Shown here in pieces: positions 38,594 to 50,800 of a stretch of 64,000 nucleotides of DNA. A program made the position numbers and the translations under genes. Numbering within the stretch: the first letter of the stretch is position 1; the number at the start of each line of letters is the position of its first letter. The notes beneath the pieces were generated by a model. It had not been told where the DNA came from, searched no databases, and saw nothing but the letters and a program-made list of their open reading frames with translations. The stretch is from Aradus depressus (Eukaryota > Arthropoda > Insecta > Hemiptera > Aradidae), in contig OY759218.1 of assembly GCA_963662175.1 (NCBI GenBank), forward strand, positions 10,036,001-10,100,000. The letters are read 5' to 3'.

Positions 38594-38960
38594 GTGATGG
38601 CTCAAGTGACGGTTCGGCGCAACTTCCTGACAGGCTTTCTGGTGATACCCGTGGAGCCGAGCCGCGGAACGCTTTGGCATATGGTGACCGAAGACAGGTC
38701 TGCTGGTGTCACGGTTCGGCGCTACTTCCTGACAGACAGGGTCTGTGATCTCCATGGAACCGGCTCGCTCCCCCCGGACTGACCGCTGTGACCTGGGTGG
38801 GGGCCGCCGAGGTTTTACGAACTCTTCTTCCTCTCCCCTCTCTTCCTGGTCCGGTCATCCTCCTGTTGGAAGGACCGGCTCAGGTTCTCACTTCCCCCTT
38901 CTCTTCCTGTAGGAGGGATGCTCTCTTCCTTCTCTCCTGATGTCAGCCCTCTAGTTTCAT
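38594..38960. repeat. GC-rich island with an internal 28-bp direct repeat
   Basis: GTGACGGTTCGGCGCAACTT followed by CCTGACAG occurs at 38608 and again, with two changes, at 38708. Composition is far more GC-rich than the surroundings. Open frames exist on both strands, with no recognised motif. It is probably a transposon fragment, though an unrecognised exon cannot be excluded. Confidence 0.45.
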
Positions 38961-39914
38961 CAGACCTTCCGTTGCCAACTCCTGCAACATTTAAAGACCT
39001 TACATTAAATAATGGTAATAAATACCTTACATAAAAATAATAGTTAAAATGTTCTCCGCACTGGAGGACGATTTTCTACCATCTGATTTCCTACAATTTT
39101 ACTAATCTTAAAGAAAATGTTGTACTGGCAAAAACTCAGTAGGTACTGACTTTCATACGATTCTTAAAATTACATAGAAACGAAAGAGAGAAAGAAAATC
39201 TTGTATATATTTTTTCCAATTAAACTCAGTTATTAATTAAAACTTATATCTTATTAATTGATGGCTATAAATAAATCGAAGGATTTGGGAGGGGGGGGGG
39301 GGGGATTAATAAAATGTTTATGGGATAGACAATATTTTTAAAAAAAAGTTTTTATTTATTTTTACAATACGTCCGCGGTTCTCAACTTAGAAGTTGCAAA
39401 CAAACAAATTCGTAGCATGCTCCCTTCGCTCGTTCAATTATCTTCCAAAATGGGTGCGATAATGTCCAATTTACCTGTACAGCTTTGTCGATGGTCTGTC
39501 CATGGTTGTACTGGCTGACCTGGACGGCCTGCACTGTGGCCATAGCGTCTCTGAGGGGCTTCATGTTGGCCTGGCTCATCTCTGGGTTTTCATAGACTCG
39601 GTAGCAGCAGTTCGCCACCAGACTGCACCACAAAGAATAGAAGAAAACATGGGTTACAAGTATTTGTCAAATGTTCCAAGATATATTCAGGTATGTTTGT
39701 CATGTTGTTTATAGCTTTATTTGCAAAGTATCCTTGAATGTTTGACTAGGAGAATCCTATTACTTGGCACTAGTCTGTATTAATAATTATAAGTAATATT
39801 CAATTAAAGACATTATTAACATATTCCAATAATAAAAAATTTCCACTCAACCGGTCACTAACAACATAGCTAATGTAACATAATTTATTAAAATAACCAT
39901 TAATTTGTTTCTTA

Positions 39915-41025
39915 GGATCCTCTAGGATACTTCTGGCTTGTAGCTTGATCTCTTCCGGCTTTGTTCGGAGAATATTTCGGGGCGAAGATCTCCCTAAAGA
40001 TACAACATCCCCGACTATATACAGAATTATGTTTGCGGAACTAATAAGCACATTCTCTGAAGGCGTTGGGTGTGCTTTTGCTTCGGAAAAAGAGATCCGC
40101 TCATGGACACTTCCCCGAATAGCAACTGTGTACACTGTGGAGAAGACGGCGATATACCGAGCCTTAGACTACTGCAACACAAGTAATTGCATCAAGTACC
40201 TGATTTGTTCCGATTCTCTTAGTGCAATATATTCACTTAGGGACAAATACTCTAGCGATCCCACGGTGCACCTCATCTTAAGAAAGCTGAAATCGCTACA
40301 TAACATTGGAAGACATAGTCTTCGCATGGATCCCAGGGCATGTAGGAATCCACGGTAACGAGCTGGGAGACCGAGCCGCCAAGGAAGCTACAGGTGCAAA
40401 AAAAAAAAAAAAATGCAATGGGAAGAATGTAATACGTTTCAGAAGTCGGTTAAACCTCGAGTCGTCACACCTGATGTGGGGTCCCTTTCCCGAAAAGAAA
40501 GAATAATCCTGACGAGGCTGAGAATCGGACACACTTGGCTAAATCATGCCCACATTTTGTTGCGGAGACGCCCATCGAGATGTCCACTATGCAAGGAAGA
40601 ACTCATTGTCTTCAACTTATTAGAATCCTGTGAGGTCTCAAACCCTACAGAGAAACAGAAGGATTGCCTCACGACTCTCGAGCAGTGCTGAAAGATGGCT
40701 AGGCCTACACATCCCAGCTGCTACAATGCTTGCGAAACACCGGACTGTATTACCAACAAATTAAATGGTGCCAGTCGTGGATGAATAGCTAACCCCGGGA
40801 TAAAGCCTCTCCCCTACTGCGGGTGACTGGAGGCTGGAAGAGAGCCACACTACCAGAGGAACGGAGGTGCTGTGGACAGGATGCTGCCCCACTCGCCACT
40901 TGGAGCCACTCAGGGAGATAGCCTTAGCCACAATATGTCAACCCAAGGTGTACTATAATAATAGTTGTGCTGGCGCTAATGGCCTCTGAAGTCGATGAGC
41001 CTAATAGAAAATAAAATAAAAAATC
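39915..41025 (+). mobile_element. LINE (jockey/I-like) 3' part with RNase H domain, broken
   Basis: The plus strand reads an RNase H domain: GVGCAFASEKEIRSW, a TVEKTAIYRALDYC helix with its Glu, then LICSDSLSAIYSLRD with its Asp. After a shift near 40310 it reads VFAWIPGHVGIHGNELGDRA with the last Asp. A poly-A interruption (40398-40412) follows, then ILTRLRIGHTWLNHAH and a CPLCKEEL zinc knuckle as at LINE C-termini. The element is 5' truncated and lies in the gap between the CAP-D2 exons, antisense to them. Confidence 0.85.
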
Positions 41026-41601
41026 TATACTAAAATTATAAGCTGTACAGATATCTAAGGAGGTTTCTAATAAATTATATTATTTAATACTCTCCTAATT
41101 TATTTAAATATATTATTCTAAATAGTAGATAAGTTGTGCAAGCCCATCTGGTATATCGTTATGATTGTCTATTGATTATTTTTGTCATTTTTTGAGGTGA
41201 ATTTTTTTTGTAAAGTGTTTTGAGACATCTCGTCAGTTGAATTTCCCAGAGGAAAAGTTGCTAAAAGTGAACCGTTTAGGAACTGGCCAGCCGCTCATTC
41301 ATCACAAAAATGTTAATTTTTGATGCCACATGTACTCCATAACATCTTTGAAGTGAGAAAAAATAATAAAGGAGTAAGAAAAAACATTCATTTTATTTTT
41401 TCTTGTGGTAGAGCATATTTTGTAGAACAAGAATAAAAAAAAAGATTTTTGATTGTCCTTTTCCCTTTTGAAGATATTCCACTTAGCGTAGAACTCTGTA
41501 TTTCATTTTAAAAAATCTATAAATAAAACTTTTGGATTTTTTTCTGTCTATGGATAGATACTTGCAGGTTTAATTAATTTTTTTCTGGACTCCTTACTCC
41601 C

Positions 41602-41904
41602 TTATATTGATGTATAATCATAAAAAATTTCATCAACATTGATTGGTAAACAAGGGAGATATAATTTATTTTCTATAAAAGAACAAATTGCGTTTCCTCC
41701 GCCCGATCGATAAAAGCCGCGAAATTCCAAAAACTTTAACAGGCTGCAAAACCTAAACCGCTTGAGATAGAGCAAAAACATTTTATATCCCCACTTAAAT
41801 CCATAAAAGGAACAAACATGCCAAGTTTCATCAAAATCTGAGGTCATGGGTGTCGGACCCTGGTTGAACTGATGTGGAATGACTCTAGTGTATCCCATAA
41901 TCAT
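41602..41904 (-). repeat. Unclassified repeat with an open frame
   Basis: A 100-codon open frame on the minus strand contains PTPMTSDFDETWHVCSF and FRFCSLLKFLEFRGF. I associate this type of sequence with repetitive non-coding DNA in arthropods, not with a gene. No splice sites or domain were recognised. It sits in the CAP-D2 intron next to exon 2. Confidence 0.35.
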
Positions 41905-43063
41905 GTTATGGTTTAACGGAAATTAATATTATTACTAGTATTATTATATCACTTACTTCTGAAAATAATTACATTCCATAATTCTTGAAGCTGATGAAAC
42001 GATACAGCCTCACTGTCGTACAGAACAGAAAATATTACATCGAAGCAGCTGAGTACAACCTTGCAGCCTTTCTTCTTCACAAAGCTCTTCCATACTGCAA
42101 ATTATAAGGTGTAAGACACAAGAACATATTATGATGCGAATGAGTACTAAACATACAATAAGGCTGTCCTAGATTTGGAACCAATAGTAAATGTAATAGT
42201 AAAATATGGTTGATAAACAACTCTTTCTTGGCCTTAAAATCTCCCAAATATATATATATTTTTTTTACATTGGTAAGAGGTTTCGCCCATTCATACATTT
42301 TCAAGACTTATTTTTTCGGGTCTAAATACTTATTTCAATCATAATATTCAAAATACAATTTATATTTTGTCTTATCATAAATTGTTTTTACCTGGCTAAA
42401 AAGTATCCACAATGTTGCTAACATTTATTTACAAATTACGTTGCATTTTAATTGAGTTTGAGGCAATTTTTACTAAATAACTCCACAAATGGAAATCCGA
42501 TAAAGTCCAAATAGTCTTATCATTACTGAAGACTACCAGGAACAAATAAGAAAGAAAACAGATCATTAGAAAGAAATATATAGACCAACTCACCTTTTAT
42601 TTTTTCCCAAGCATCGTCTAATTCCAATGTGACTAGTGAATATTGCCCATGCACAACATTTAGGTCTTCTTTTTTCAGCGGTATTACGAAGACAAAATCC
42701 ATATTAACCTAAATCAGACATATTAACAAGTACTTAAATATGCAATTAATATCTAGCATAATTTGTCGCTCATAGGCTTTATAAAATTAACAGATATATT
42801 AGCAAAAAAGGGTAGTTTCTAATTACCAGTCGTCTATTCAACGAACAAAAACGTAAATATAAGTATAAAGTTTTCGGATCAAATAACAATGACGCAAATT
42901 TAAATCAAAGACAGAGCCAAGAGACAGAACACTCTTTTTGGGGAAGGTTTCTACAAGGTTTCAAACCAGTGTCAAGAATGTCGTAGAAGTGAGAGAAAGT
43001 TCTCTATAACTAATTATTAGCAATTATGTTACTTGCTTTAAATGTTTTCACAGCTTCCATTTA

Positions 43064-43414
43064 GAGGGTGCCGGTAGCTCAGTGGTATGCGTGCTTGACT
43101 TCTGAGCTCAAGGTTGTGGGTTCGTAACCCGACCGAGGCCCTTAGTTTATTTTATCTGGGAGGTAAAATAAACTTAAGCACGCCGTCCTTCGGATGGGAC
43201 GTTAAGCGATGGTCCCGAGCCTGTACGATGTCAGGTACTCGTTAAAGACCCCTACCCTAGATGAATAAAAATTTAGGGTAGGCAAAATTTAGGACTCCCA
43301 CAGTAGATTCGGGCTCATGTCCACCAGAGTGACGAAAGAGCGCTCTGGTAGTAGGCGATATGACCTCGTAGTTAAAGCCCGGGCATGAGTCATAAAACCT
43401 AACCTAAACCTAAC
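43064..43414 (+). mobile_element. tRNA-derived SINE with 13-bp target-site duplication
   Basis: A full-length copy: A box GGTAGCTCAGTGG, B-box region GGTTCGTAACCC (one change), body and CCTAACCTAAACCTAAC tail. It is flanked by the direct repeat CAGCTTCCATTTA at 43051-43063 and 43415-43427, so the element borders are known exactly. Divergence from the other copies is small, which suggests a recent insertion. Confidence 0.95.
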
Positions 43415-44407
43415 CAGCTTCCATTTACGGCCAGCAGTGGCGCATCGTCGTGCCCTTCCTCCCATTAAAGGCTGTGAAATTTGAGGACATCCGATGTCCA
43501 TGTGTATGCTAGTAAACAAAGATAACTAAAAATGTTAAGCTAGCATACAGATTCCAGACACGAATCCGGGCCCACACTTCCAGACCCGGTCTCGGATTCA
43601 CGATTTCAGACCTGGACACAGGCTAAGCAAGGTTCTGGACCTCGATCCGGGTTTGGAACCCTCAAATGAGGTACGGCTCGTTGCCTCAACTAATAAAAAA
43701 ACTGAAGGTTTAGAGGGAGTTCGGAAACATACGTATGAGGAGGAGAAAGTAGCCTCAATATCACAGATCGGAGAACCTGTGATCATATCTTTACCGAAAA
43801 TGTGTAATCTCGTCCGAGCATATTCTAGGCATCGACCCAGGAAGTGGAACTGCCCTGGACTTACATACATATAATGTGTAGGTGTCTATTGCACATATGT
43901 ACGTAGAGTAGTGTACAAAGATACCTTATTAAAGCTTTTAGCACCTCCTCTAAATTTATAAATAATAATTACAAACAATGACCTGAGAACCGTACAGCCG
44001 AAAAATTGTTAAATTCTAAAATCTCGTGACTTGTGGTTAAATATTTAAATTAACATTTAGAGCCTCCATATGGATGTCATTCACTATACTCAGTTTGCTG
44101 AACCAAAACTATCGATAGTACGTTTAATAAAGTCGATAAATCGATAGTTGTTAATTATTTTCTTAAACAATAGCTTATAATATTCCCATGGAAATTTATT
44201 TAATTGGAGATAATTCGCTTGTAAATATACTGCTTCATAATTTCATACTTTTTGTTGGATTCTTACAGGTAAGATTTTTATTTCTTTGAAGAACTTTCCA
44301 GTTTGGAACGGAAATGTTCACAAATGCGTAATAAAGTAAACATTGCCTCATGAATCGAAAAGAAAGTTGTTTTGTGGTGGATGTCAGAAGTCCTTTTTGG
44401 CAGCTCA

Positions 44408-44744
44408 CCTATTGACGATGTCAGGTACTCGTTAAAGACCCCTACCCTAGATGAATAAAAATTTAGGGTAGGCAAAATTTAGGACTCCCACAGTAGAAAA
44501 CTGACATAATTGCAGAGATATTGTGAAATAATTCAAATGGACTTGAAAAATAAAATAAAACTGGTTTATTTAATATGTTGTCTAATTTCCCTAACTATAT
44601 ATACATGGGAGTACTTTCGGTATTTCTACCATCCTCAGTTAATATAACATTAACAAATCAAAAATAATTGGTTCCAGTTACAACTTAATTAAAATTATTA
44701 TACTGTAAATTATATAAATATATCTATTGGCAAGATTCAGATAA

Positions 44745-44780
<36 letters not shown>

Positions 44781-44933
44781 TAAATTCTATGTATATTTAA
44801 ACGTACCTGTGCACATCGACTGGAGGGTCATATTATTGGTGACAGTAAAGGGGAATATTTTAGATTGGTTTGGTCGTTCATACAATTTCCATTTTTTAAA
44901 TGCACAGGTACGTTTAAATATACATAGAATTTA

Positions 44934-44971
<38 letters not shown>

Positions 44972-45514
44972 TTATCTGAATCTTGCCAATAGATATATTT
45001 ATATAATTTACAGTATAATAATTTTAATTAAGTTGTAACTGGAACCAATTATTTTTGATTTGTTAATGTTATATTATTCGCCTGTTCATTGTTAATGCTT
45101 TATACCTAGATCTTAGAAGGGGTCACACATTTGAAATATGGGGACCGCCTTGTCATAAAATATCTCACAGCTTGACAATTTAGCTTAGTTAGGAATGTCT
45201 GACGTCATGGGGAACACCAGTAGGGAGGGTAATGGGTTCCTCGAGAGGCTGACATTCTGAAAATTAACTTAGTCTTATCTCTTATGCTTTTGGCTGAGGA
45301 TGGTAGAAATACCGAAAGTACTCCCATGTATATATAGTTAGTGAAATTAGACAACATATTAAATAAACCAGTTTTATTTTACTTTTCAAGCCCCACAGTA
45401 GAGTCGGGCTCATGTCCACCAGAGTGATGAAAGAGCGCTCTGGTAGTAGGCGATATGACCTCGTAGTTAAAGCCCGGGCATGAGTCATAAAACCTAACCT
45501 AACCTATTGACGAT
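44408..45514 (+). mobile_element. 5'-truncated SINE split by a foldback insertion
   Basis: SINE sequence starts at 44415 inside the body (GATGTCAGGTACTCG), stops at 44496, resumes at 45392 and runs to the CCTAACCTAACC tail. The outer direct repeat CCTATTGACGAT (44408-44419 and 45503-45514) is the SINE target duplication. The SINE bases CCCACAGTAG occur on both sides of the insert (44487-44496 and 45392-45401), which is the duplication made by the second insertion. Confidence 0.9.
44497..45391. mobile_element. Large foldback element, family H (895 bp), inside a SINE
   Basis: The left arm 44542-44818 pairs with two right-arm pieces, 44903-45077 and 45291-45390, separated by about 210 unpaired bases. 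The outer arm carries TTGTCTAATTTCCCTAAC and GGAGTACTTTCGGTATTTCT. The inner arm includes GGTTCCAGTTACAAC and a long (AT)n. A 45-base single-copy tail (AAAACTGACATAATTGC...) precedes the left arm. A 10-bp target duplication brackets it. There is no protein-coding frame. Inverted arms plus a one-sided tail are reminiscent of Penelope-like elements; this is inference. Confidence 0.85.
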
Positions 45515-45639
45515 TTTGTTGAAGCGTAGAATGTAAATAGGGACCGGAGTAGGAACGAATATGCAGGCAAAAACCAACGCGAGAAGCGGCCAATTTCGAT
45601 CACAGTCATCTCCTCCCTAACCTTACTGGGACTTCTAAC

Positions 45640-46843
45640 ACCTTTAGTAGGCCCTTGTGACTTTAGGAATCAACATTGAAGTGATCTTGGGGTGTCTCAC
45701 ACCCCAAGGTGTTATTGACGTCATTCTTTTTTTTTACCTATTACAGGTAAGTTCTTTTTTTTATGGCTTTGTTTATAGTTTAGGTACCTATGTGTTAAAT
45801 CGTTATAGTTAATGTTTACTGTGGAGTTGGAAGTGGGTTTTGCGCCAATAGCTTTCTTCATAACGTATATTTATATATTTTAGGAAAGTTATGGCATCTC
45901 AAAAGAGGCAACGGACTGATGAGGAACTGTTGGTGTATCTCGAAGAATTGAGGAGAGAGGATATTGAGGAACTGGGAGGCAGTTCTTCTGAAGAAGAATA
46001 TGAAGAAACCCATGTTCATTCAGACTCTGAAGAGGAATTAGATGACACATTCGTGAGACATGAGGAGCCCAGCACATGTGCAGACTCTTCGACTACATTG
46101 TGCCAAGACGATGTCCCCGCATGTCAACGCAGGTGTACTGTATGGCATGGTCAATTGGAGGAAGCCAATGCCCAGAAAAGATTTTTTAATGAACTTGGAT
46201 TCCAATTACTCAAACCATATTTAGTGGAACGGTCCAAGATCAATCATTTAAGTAGAACTTTGAAAGTACTCATACATGAAATTTTGGGTCAACCCTCAAG
46301 CTCAACTCCATCTACTGCAATTGTTATACCATCTGGCAAATATATGAGATGCTCTTTATGCAACAGAGATAAGGATAGAAAATACAAAATGGTTTGCATG
46401 AGCTGCCAGAGGCCGATGTGCAACGATCATCGTCTAATGAAGTGCACCGATTGTGACTGAGTGTAACTGTGCAAATTGTATATATTTTTTGTTAAAGTGA
46501 TTTTTTTTTACATAGACACTATACTTGAGTTTAAAAAAAAAAAAATAGTTTTTACCTTTCTTACAAATAAAATTTCGTACAGTATTTTTATCTATATCTA
46601 CTTTTTAACTTTTTCAACATGTTACATCCTTATTTGATTTTTTTCCTATTCAATTAAAATAACTTTCTAATTTTGTTTGTTTGTTTTATATTCATTACAT
46701 ACATTCTAAAATATTAAATCTGCATTAATTTTGGATTAATGTGAAAAATAAATTACAAGAAAATTATATAAAGGGCTTGGGGTGTCAGACACCCCACGAT
46801 GTCAATAGTGGTGACGAAATTCACGGTGTCATTCTAGGGTTAA
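45640..46843 (+). mobile_element. piggyBac-like element, right end intact with TTAA
   Basis: The right end reads ATTCTAGGG followed by TTAA (46840-46843), the typical piggyBac CCCTAGAA terminus and target. Subterminal inverted copies of TTGGGGTGTC...GACACCCC lie at 45690-45711 and 46777-46798. The left terminus outside the first copy has diverged and no TTAACCC was found there. The element encloses the open frame at 45891-46460. Confidence 0.75.
45891..46463 (+). CDS. piggyBac-derived protein without catalytic core (189 aa)
   Basis: An intact reading frame from ATG 45891 to TGA 46458-46460, preceded by a good 3' splice site (TTTATATATTTTAG) nine bases before the ATG. Residues 1-70 are strongly acidic (EELGGSSSEEEYEE, DSDSEEELDD-like), as in piggyBac transposase N-termini. 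About 100-135 (FFNELGFQLLKPYL) match the region just before the C-terminal linker. 153-189 form the cysteine-rich end (CSLCNRDKDRKYKMVCMSCQ, RPMCNDH). The central RNase H-like DDD domain is absent, so transposition activity is not expected. It is either an internal-deletion derivative whose ends happen to join in frame, or a retained DNA-binding protein. A long T/A-rich 3' flank follows. Confidence 0.8.
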
Positions 46844-47849
46844 GTATCTCCATAAATTTTTTTAAACCCCCCCCCCCCCCCCCCTCCCCCACCTTAATTT
46901 GTCCCCACCCTAGTATTACATTTATACTTTGACGCAAACTAGTTACTTGATCTTGAATGACCACAGCACATTGCTCAGATATTTTTCTTATTCTTGAGCG
47001 TAATAGACTGGATCAAAGAGACATAACCCCCCATGATTTCGTTTCCCCCCAGACGCTATATTGAATATAAAATGTCGAAAAAATATTTTTCATTTCATAT
47101 TTTACTCGGTTTCTATGAATTTATTTTGTTTTTGCGAATTCCTTAATACGTGTGAGACAGACATTTATATTAATAAAAGTACCTATGTCATCTGTGCACT
47201 CACCAAAAATAATTTCCACTATTTCACTTTGAGAATACTGAGGAGCCAAGATATCTATAAATCACTAAATTGTTGTACCCAGTGAGTCCCTTCTTTTGAA
47301 TACACCAAATAGAAGAATAATTATACATTCAAGACGTTGGCTGTCTCGGAGCATTGTAAATAAAAAACAATAGCACAGATACCCTTCTCCAACACTCCTC
47401 TCCAAAAGTTAAGTTAACGCTAGGAGCGGTCTTTCCCCCGAGTAGGACTAACACTGAAACATACTCGTAGGTATAGAAGATATGCCTTCTTAAGTTCCAA
47501 TATAAGTGCAGACAATATGCCTTCCAATGTTCCTATATACATAGCTACTTCTCCACTAGAAAACTGTACGATTCAAATGTATATGAATAGGTTTGGGCAT
47601 GCTCTAAGAAATTACACCCAAGGAATTATATTTTAAAATAGGATTTTTATTCGTCCTCCTGAAAATTATTTTTTGCAAAAAGTCCCTTATTTTGTATATA
47701 AATAAGAATTGAAATATAAGTTCCCCTATAACGCTATTTCAGCATATACAGATTAATAGAAAGTTGTGGTGGATTGTAGCACAAAACCCACGAAATATCC
47801 ACTTTTATTTTAAAGTTTTTAAGTTTATTTTATTATTATTTTCGTTTCA
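46844..47849. other. Interval 5' of the visible CFAP45 exons
   Basis: AT-rich, with a C homopolymer at 46867-46882. An N-terminal exon of CFAP45 may lie here or further upstream, but none was recognised. The open frames show no motifs. Confidence 0.5.
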
Positions 47850-47857
47850 GCATTATA

Positions 47858-50800
47858 ATGAATGAAAATCAAATCAACCAAAGAAATAAAAATCAGTGTC
47901 GAAAAATAGATAATGATTATTTTGAAATGAATGGGAAAACCTACATGCGGTTGATCTACAAGAACTACATTCGGTTCGTGATGATGCCATTTCGGGTCCA
48001 CGACCCTAGCCCCGCCTCTATCTGTGACTCCAAGTACAGGCAGGTCAAACGGCAAACGGAGGTAAGAGGTTTGTTTGGCACTTCCCCAGCTAATCGTGAA
48101 ATAGGGGAAGGGTCTTTCTTGTTCCTTTTACGCCCATTTTCGGTCAGGTCTCTATACAAATAAAATGCCTCATTTTTACAGAATATTCCCTTTTTTAATG
48201 TACGTTACGATAACTAAAAAAACTTTTCATGACAGAAAATGCTCTCGGAAGGAACTTCTTTTTGAAATATCGTCTAATTCACTAAAATTATATACATATA
48301 CCACCGTTTTCGGCATTACAACATTGTCAGCGTTAGATATAAACGAAATCAGTTAGCTGAGTGTAAACCATTCTTATAGGTATATCAGGTAAAGAAAGGG
48401 GGTTCGAATTACATTATGAAAATCCCCGTGGCTGTAGGTCAAGGAGCAAATAAAACAGGGAAAACAATTTCATACTCATCTTACTTCAAAGTTAAGTTAA
48501 AAGACTGATAAAGAAGGTGAATCTTCGACATCGAATTCCTGGCTTTATCGATGAAATATACATAATACATTACATAATAGAAAATTGATGGTTCTGGTAT
48601 GCAATGATCCCTCTATTTTTTGTGGTCAGCGATGACCAGTTTTCAAAGACTTGTATGTATAGTTCTGCACATTTTTCATAAAAGCAGTAACATTTTTTTT
48701 CAATTTAAATTAAAACTAGTTTCATGACGATGAGCATTTGACTAATAAAAAAAAGATTTGAATTAAAGGTCCCAACTCAAGCTCAAAAACAGGAAGAAAT
48801 AAGAAAACAGCAAGCAATAGCAAAACAAAAAGAAGTGGAAAGCATGAAGAGAAAAAAGGAGTTTCAGGCGATCGATGCTCGCTACCACAAGGCCGACGTT
48901 AAACAAATGACTGAGGTAAGCATTATTACCAAAGTCTTATCCAGCCCCCCCACCCCCCCCCCCCCCCCCTGGCCAGAGCAAAAAACCAAGATTACGAAAA
49001 TTGTGCTTTACTTAAATGTACATGTACAAAACAAGTCATATTACATTTATTTAAATATACATGAATTCGATCATTTCATTTCCTCGTCCAAAATCTTCAT
49101 TTAACTTCATACTCTTAAAGCCGATTTTACATGCGCAATAAAAATGCAAAGCGCAGCAGCAGCAAATGCACGCTATTCGATGTGAGTCATTTAATTCTAA
49201 AAGCACAGAAACCACAGAGTGCATTTGCTGCTTCTGTGCTTTGCATTTTTGCTGCTCATGTAAAGTCAGCTTAAGTATTACAGTCAGTGGTTACCTCAGG
49301 GGGAGCTTTTAGAGGTCCGAGTCTGCCAAATTAATAACAAAAATTCTGCAGTGCTAACCATGCAAACTGGGGCCTGGTTCCCCCCCGGGAGTATATACCC
49401 CCCCTGCTCAAAATCCTGACTACGCCCCTGGTCTTATCTCAAGTATTTCCCTTCTAAAAACTTTTTTTAGAGCATTCAGATGTAGGCACTGATAAAACAA
49501 ATAGTTCTCTTAGCAATGCTGAACATATTATGACATCCGTATTGCGAATATAAATTAACTGCTTATTTTTTTCAGTTCGAAGTAGAGGAAGGATTGCAAA
49601 GGGAATACATATTGGAGAGAGCACGACGAATGATGCTAGCTGAAGAGCCGGAGATCAAACAGTTCGACAGCTTCGTGACCAATGCCAAGTGTCAAGCCAT
49701 CAGGGACAGGCAAATGAGAGAAAAACACGACATTAAGTAAGTTCCCTCATGTTTACTTGTCCAAGGTACAGGGGAAGTTATATAATCAGAAATTTGATGT
49801 TGAATTTTTGCTGGAGTTTCATGTTTTCTGACCCCTTAATCCAAACATGGAAAACAAGTGTCCTGTCTGCTTATCTGTGGACATGATAACTCCCAATAGA
49901 AATAATAAACTACATGAAATTTGAAATGTGCATCCAGAACCTCAGGACACCTATTGATTTTCGGCCAAATTGTTTTTTTTAATTGATTAATTAGCTCAGC
50001 TCTAAGGAACTACATTGCCGCTGGTTCCGAGATTCTTTTTTATTCTTGTAAATAATCACATATCAACTTACAAAGTCAATGGAAAGACAAATAACTAAAG
50101 TCTAACATAAGTACTAGCTTGTGAAAAGTGAATCATTATATGTGAAAACCGAAAAACTATCCTGAATATGTAAGAGAGAAGCACGCCTAAGCGAGGTTCA
50201 CTTAATCTATAAAGAAGGAAGCGGTGGGTTAAAGGAATGAAGAACAACAAACAAAATAAAAATATACCCAGTTATTTGAAATACTAAATGTAATAAAGTG
50301 AAGTAGTGCATCTTCGATAAATCTCAATTCACAATCCTATTTGTAGTTTAAGTTTAATTAAATTCAATAATTAACAATGAGGTACCATACACAAAATATT
50401 AGTAGGTATGTTATAACAAAATAATTAACACAAATTTGAATCAACAATTAAAATTTCATAGTCAACCAGTCTTATACAGTAAGTAGTAGTAGTAAGTATC
50501 CTCAATTAAATAAGCCTTAATTTTCTTTATTTTTCAGTAAATCGGTCTTACACTTTTCAGCTGAAATTTATTTTTTACTATTTCATTCTCGTTCAGCTGA
50601 TAGCACTAAATATAAGTAAGTTACTCTAAAAAACAATTATTTCCCCTTTTTACGGCTTTCATTGAATACATTCTAAAATATGCAGTTAGTTATAGTCTTT
50701 TCATTTTATATAAACATATATTATAGTCTTTTTATTTTATACAAACATTGCACAGCCGTGCGGAGTTTTTAGGAGAGATTTTAAAATTGCCGCGCGTTTT

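Larger units (their letters stand above)
33509..39474. other. Interval between FGD and the CAP-D2 exons
   Basis: No splice-consistent exon was found. It holds F2 repeats (33650-34430), a Tc1-like relic (35560-36264), a foldback element (37043-37236), a mixed segment at 37650-38440 and a GC-rich island at 38594-38960. If the CAP-D2 gene were intact, about 1,100 further codons should lie here; none were recognised. Confidence 0.6.
39475..42702 (-). pseudogene. Cap-D2: Condensin CAP-D2 (NCAPD2) homologue: three 5' exons, partial and probably broken
   Basis: CAP-D2 is the HEAT-repeat subunit of condensin I. Minus-strand exons are 42702-42594 (start ATG; MDFVFVIPLKKEDL, GQYSLVTLELDD), 42094-41957 (KKKGCKVVLSCFDVIFSVLY) and 39622-39475 (LVANCCYRVYENPEMS, then VSQYNHGQTIDKAVQ). 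All have GT-AG borders. The order and text follow the N-terminal part of vertebrate NCAPD2 as I remember it (CCYR..ENP, YNH). Exon 2 ends with one extra base and exon 3 needs two, so direct splicing shifts the frame and hits a stop. At least one exon is missing, and a LINE occupies that gap. Nothing recognisable continues the protein toward 33509. It may be a decaying 5' fragment, an assembly gap, or a gene with exons I could not see. Confidence 0.65.

Noticed and set aside
39800..40135. 111-codon minus-strand open frame
   Set aside because: It is the antisense of the LINE RNase H domain on the plus strand and has no motif of its own.
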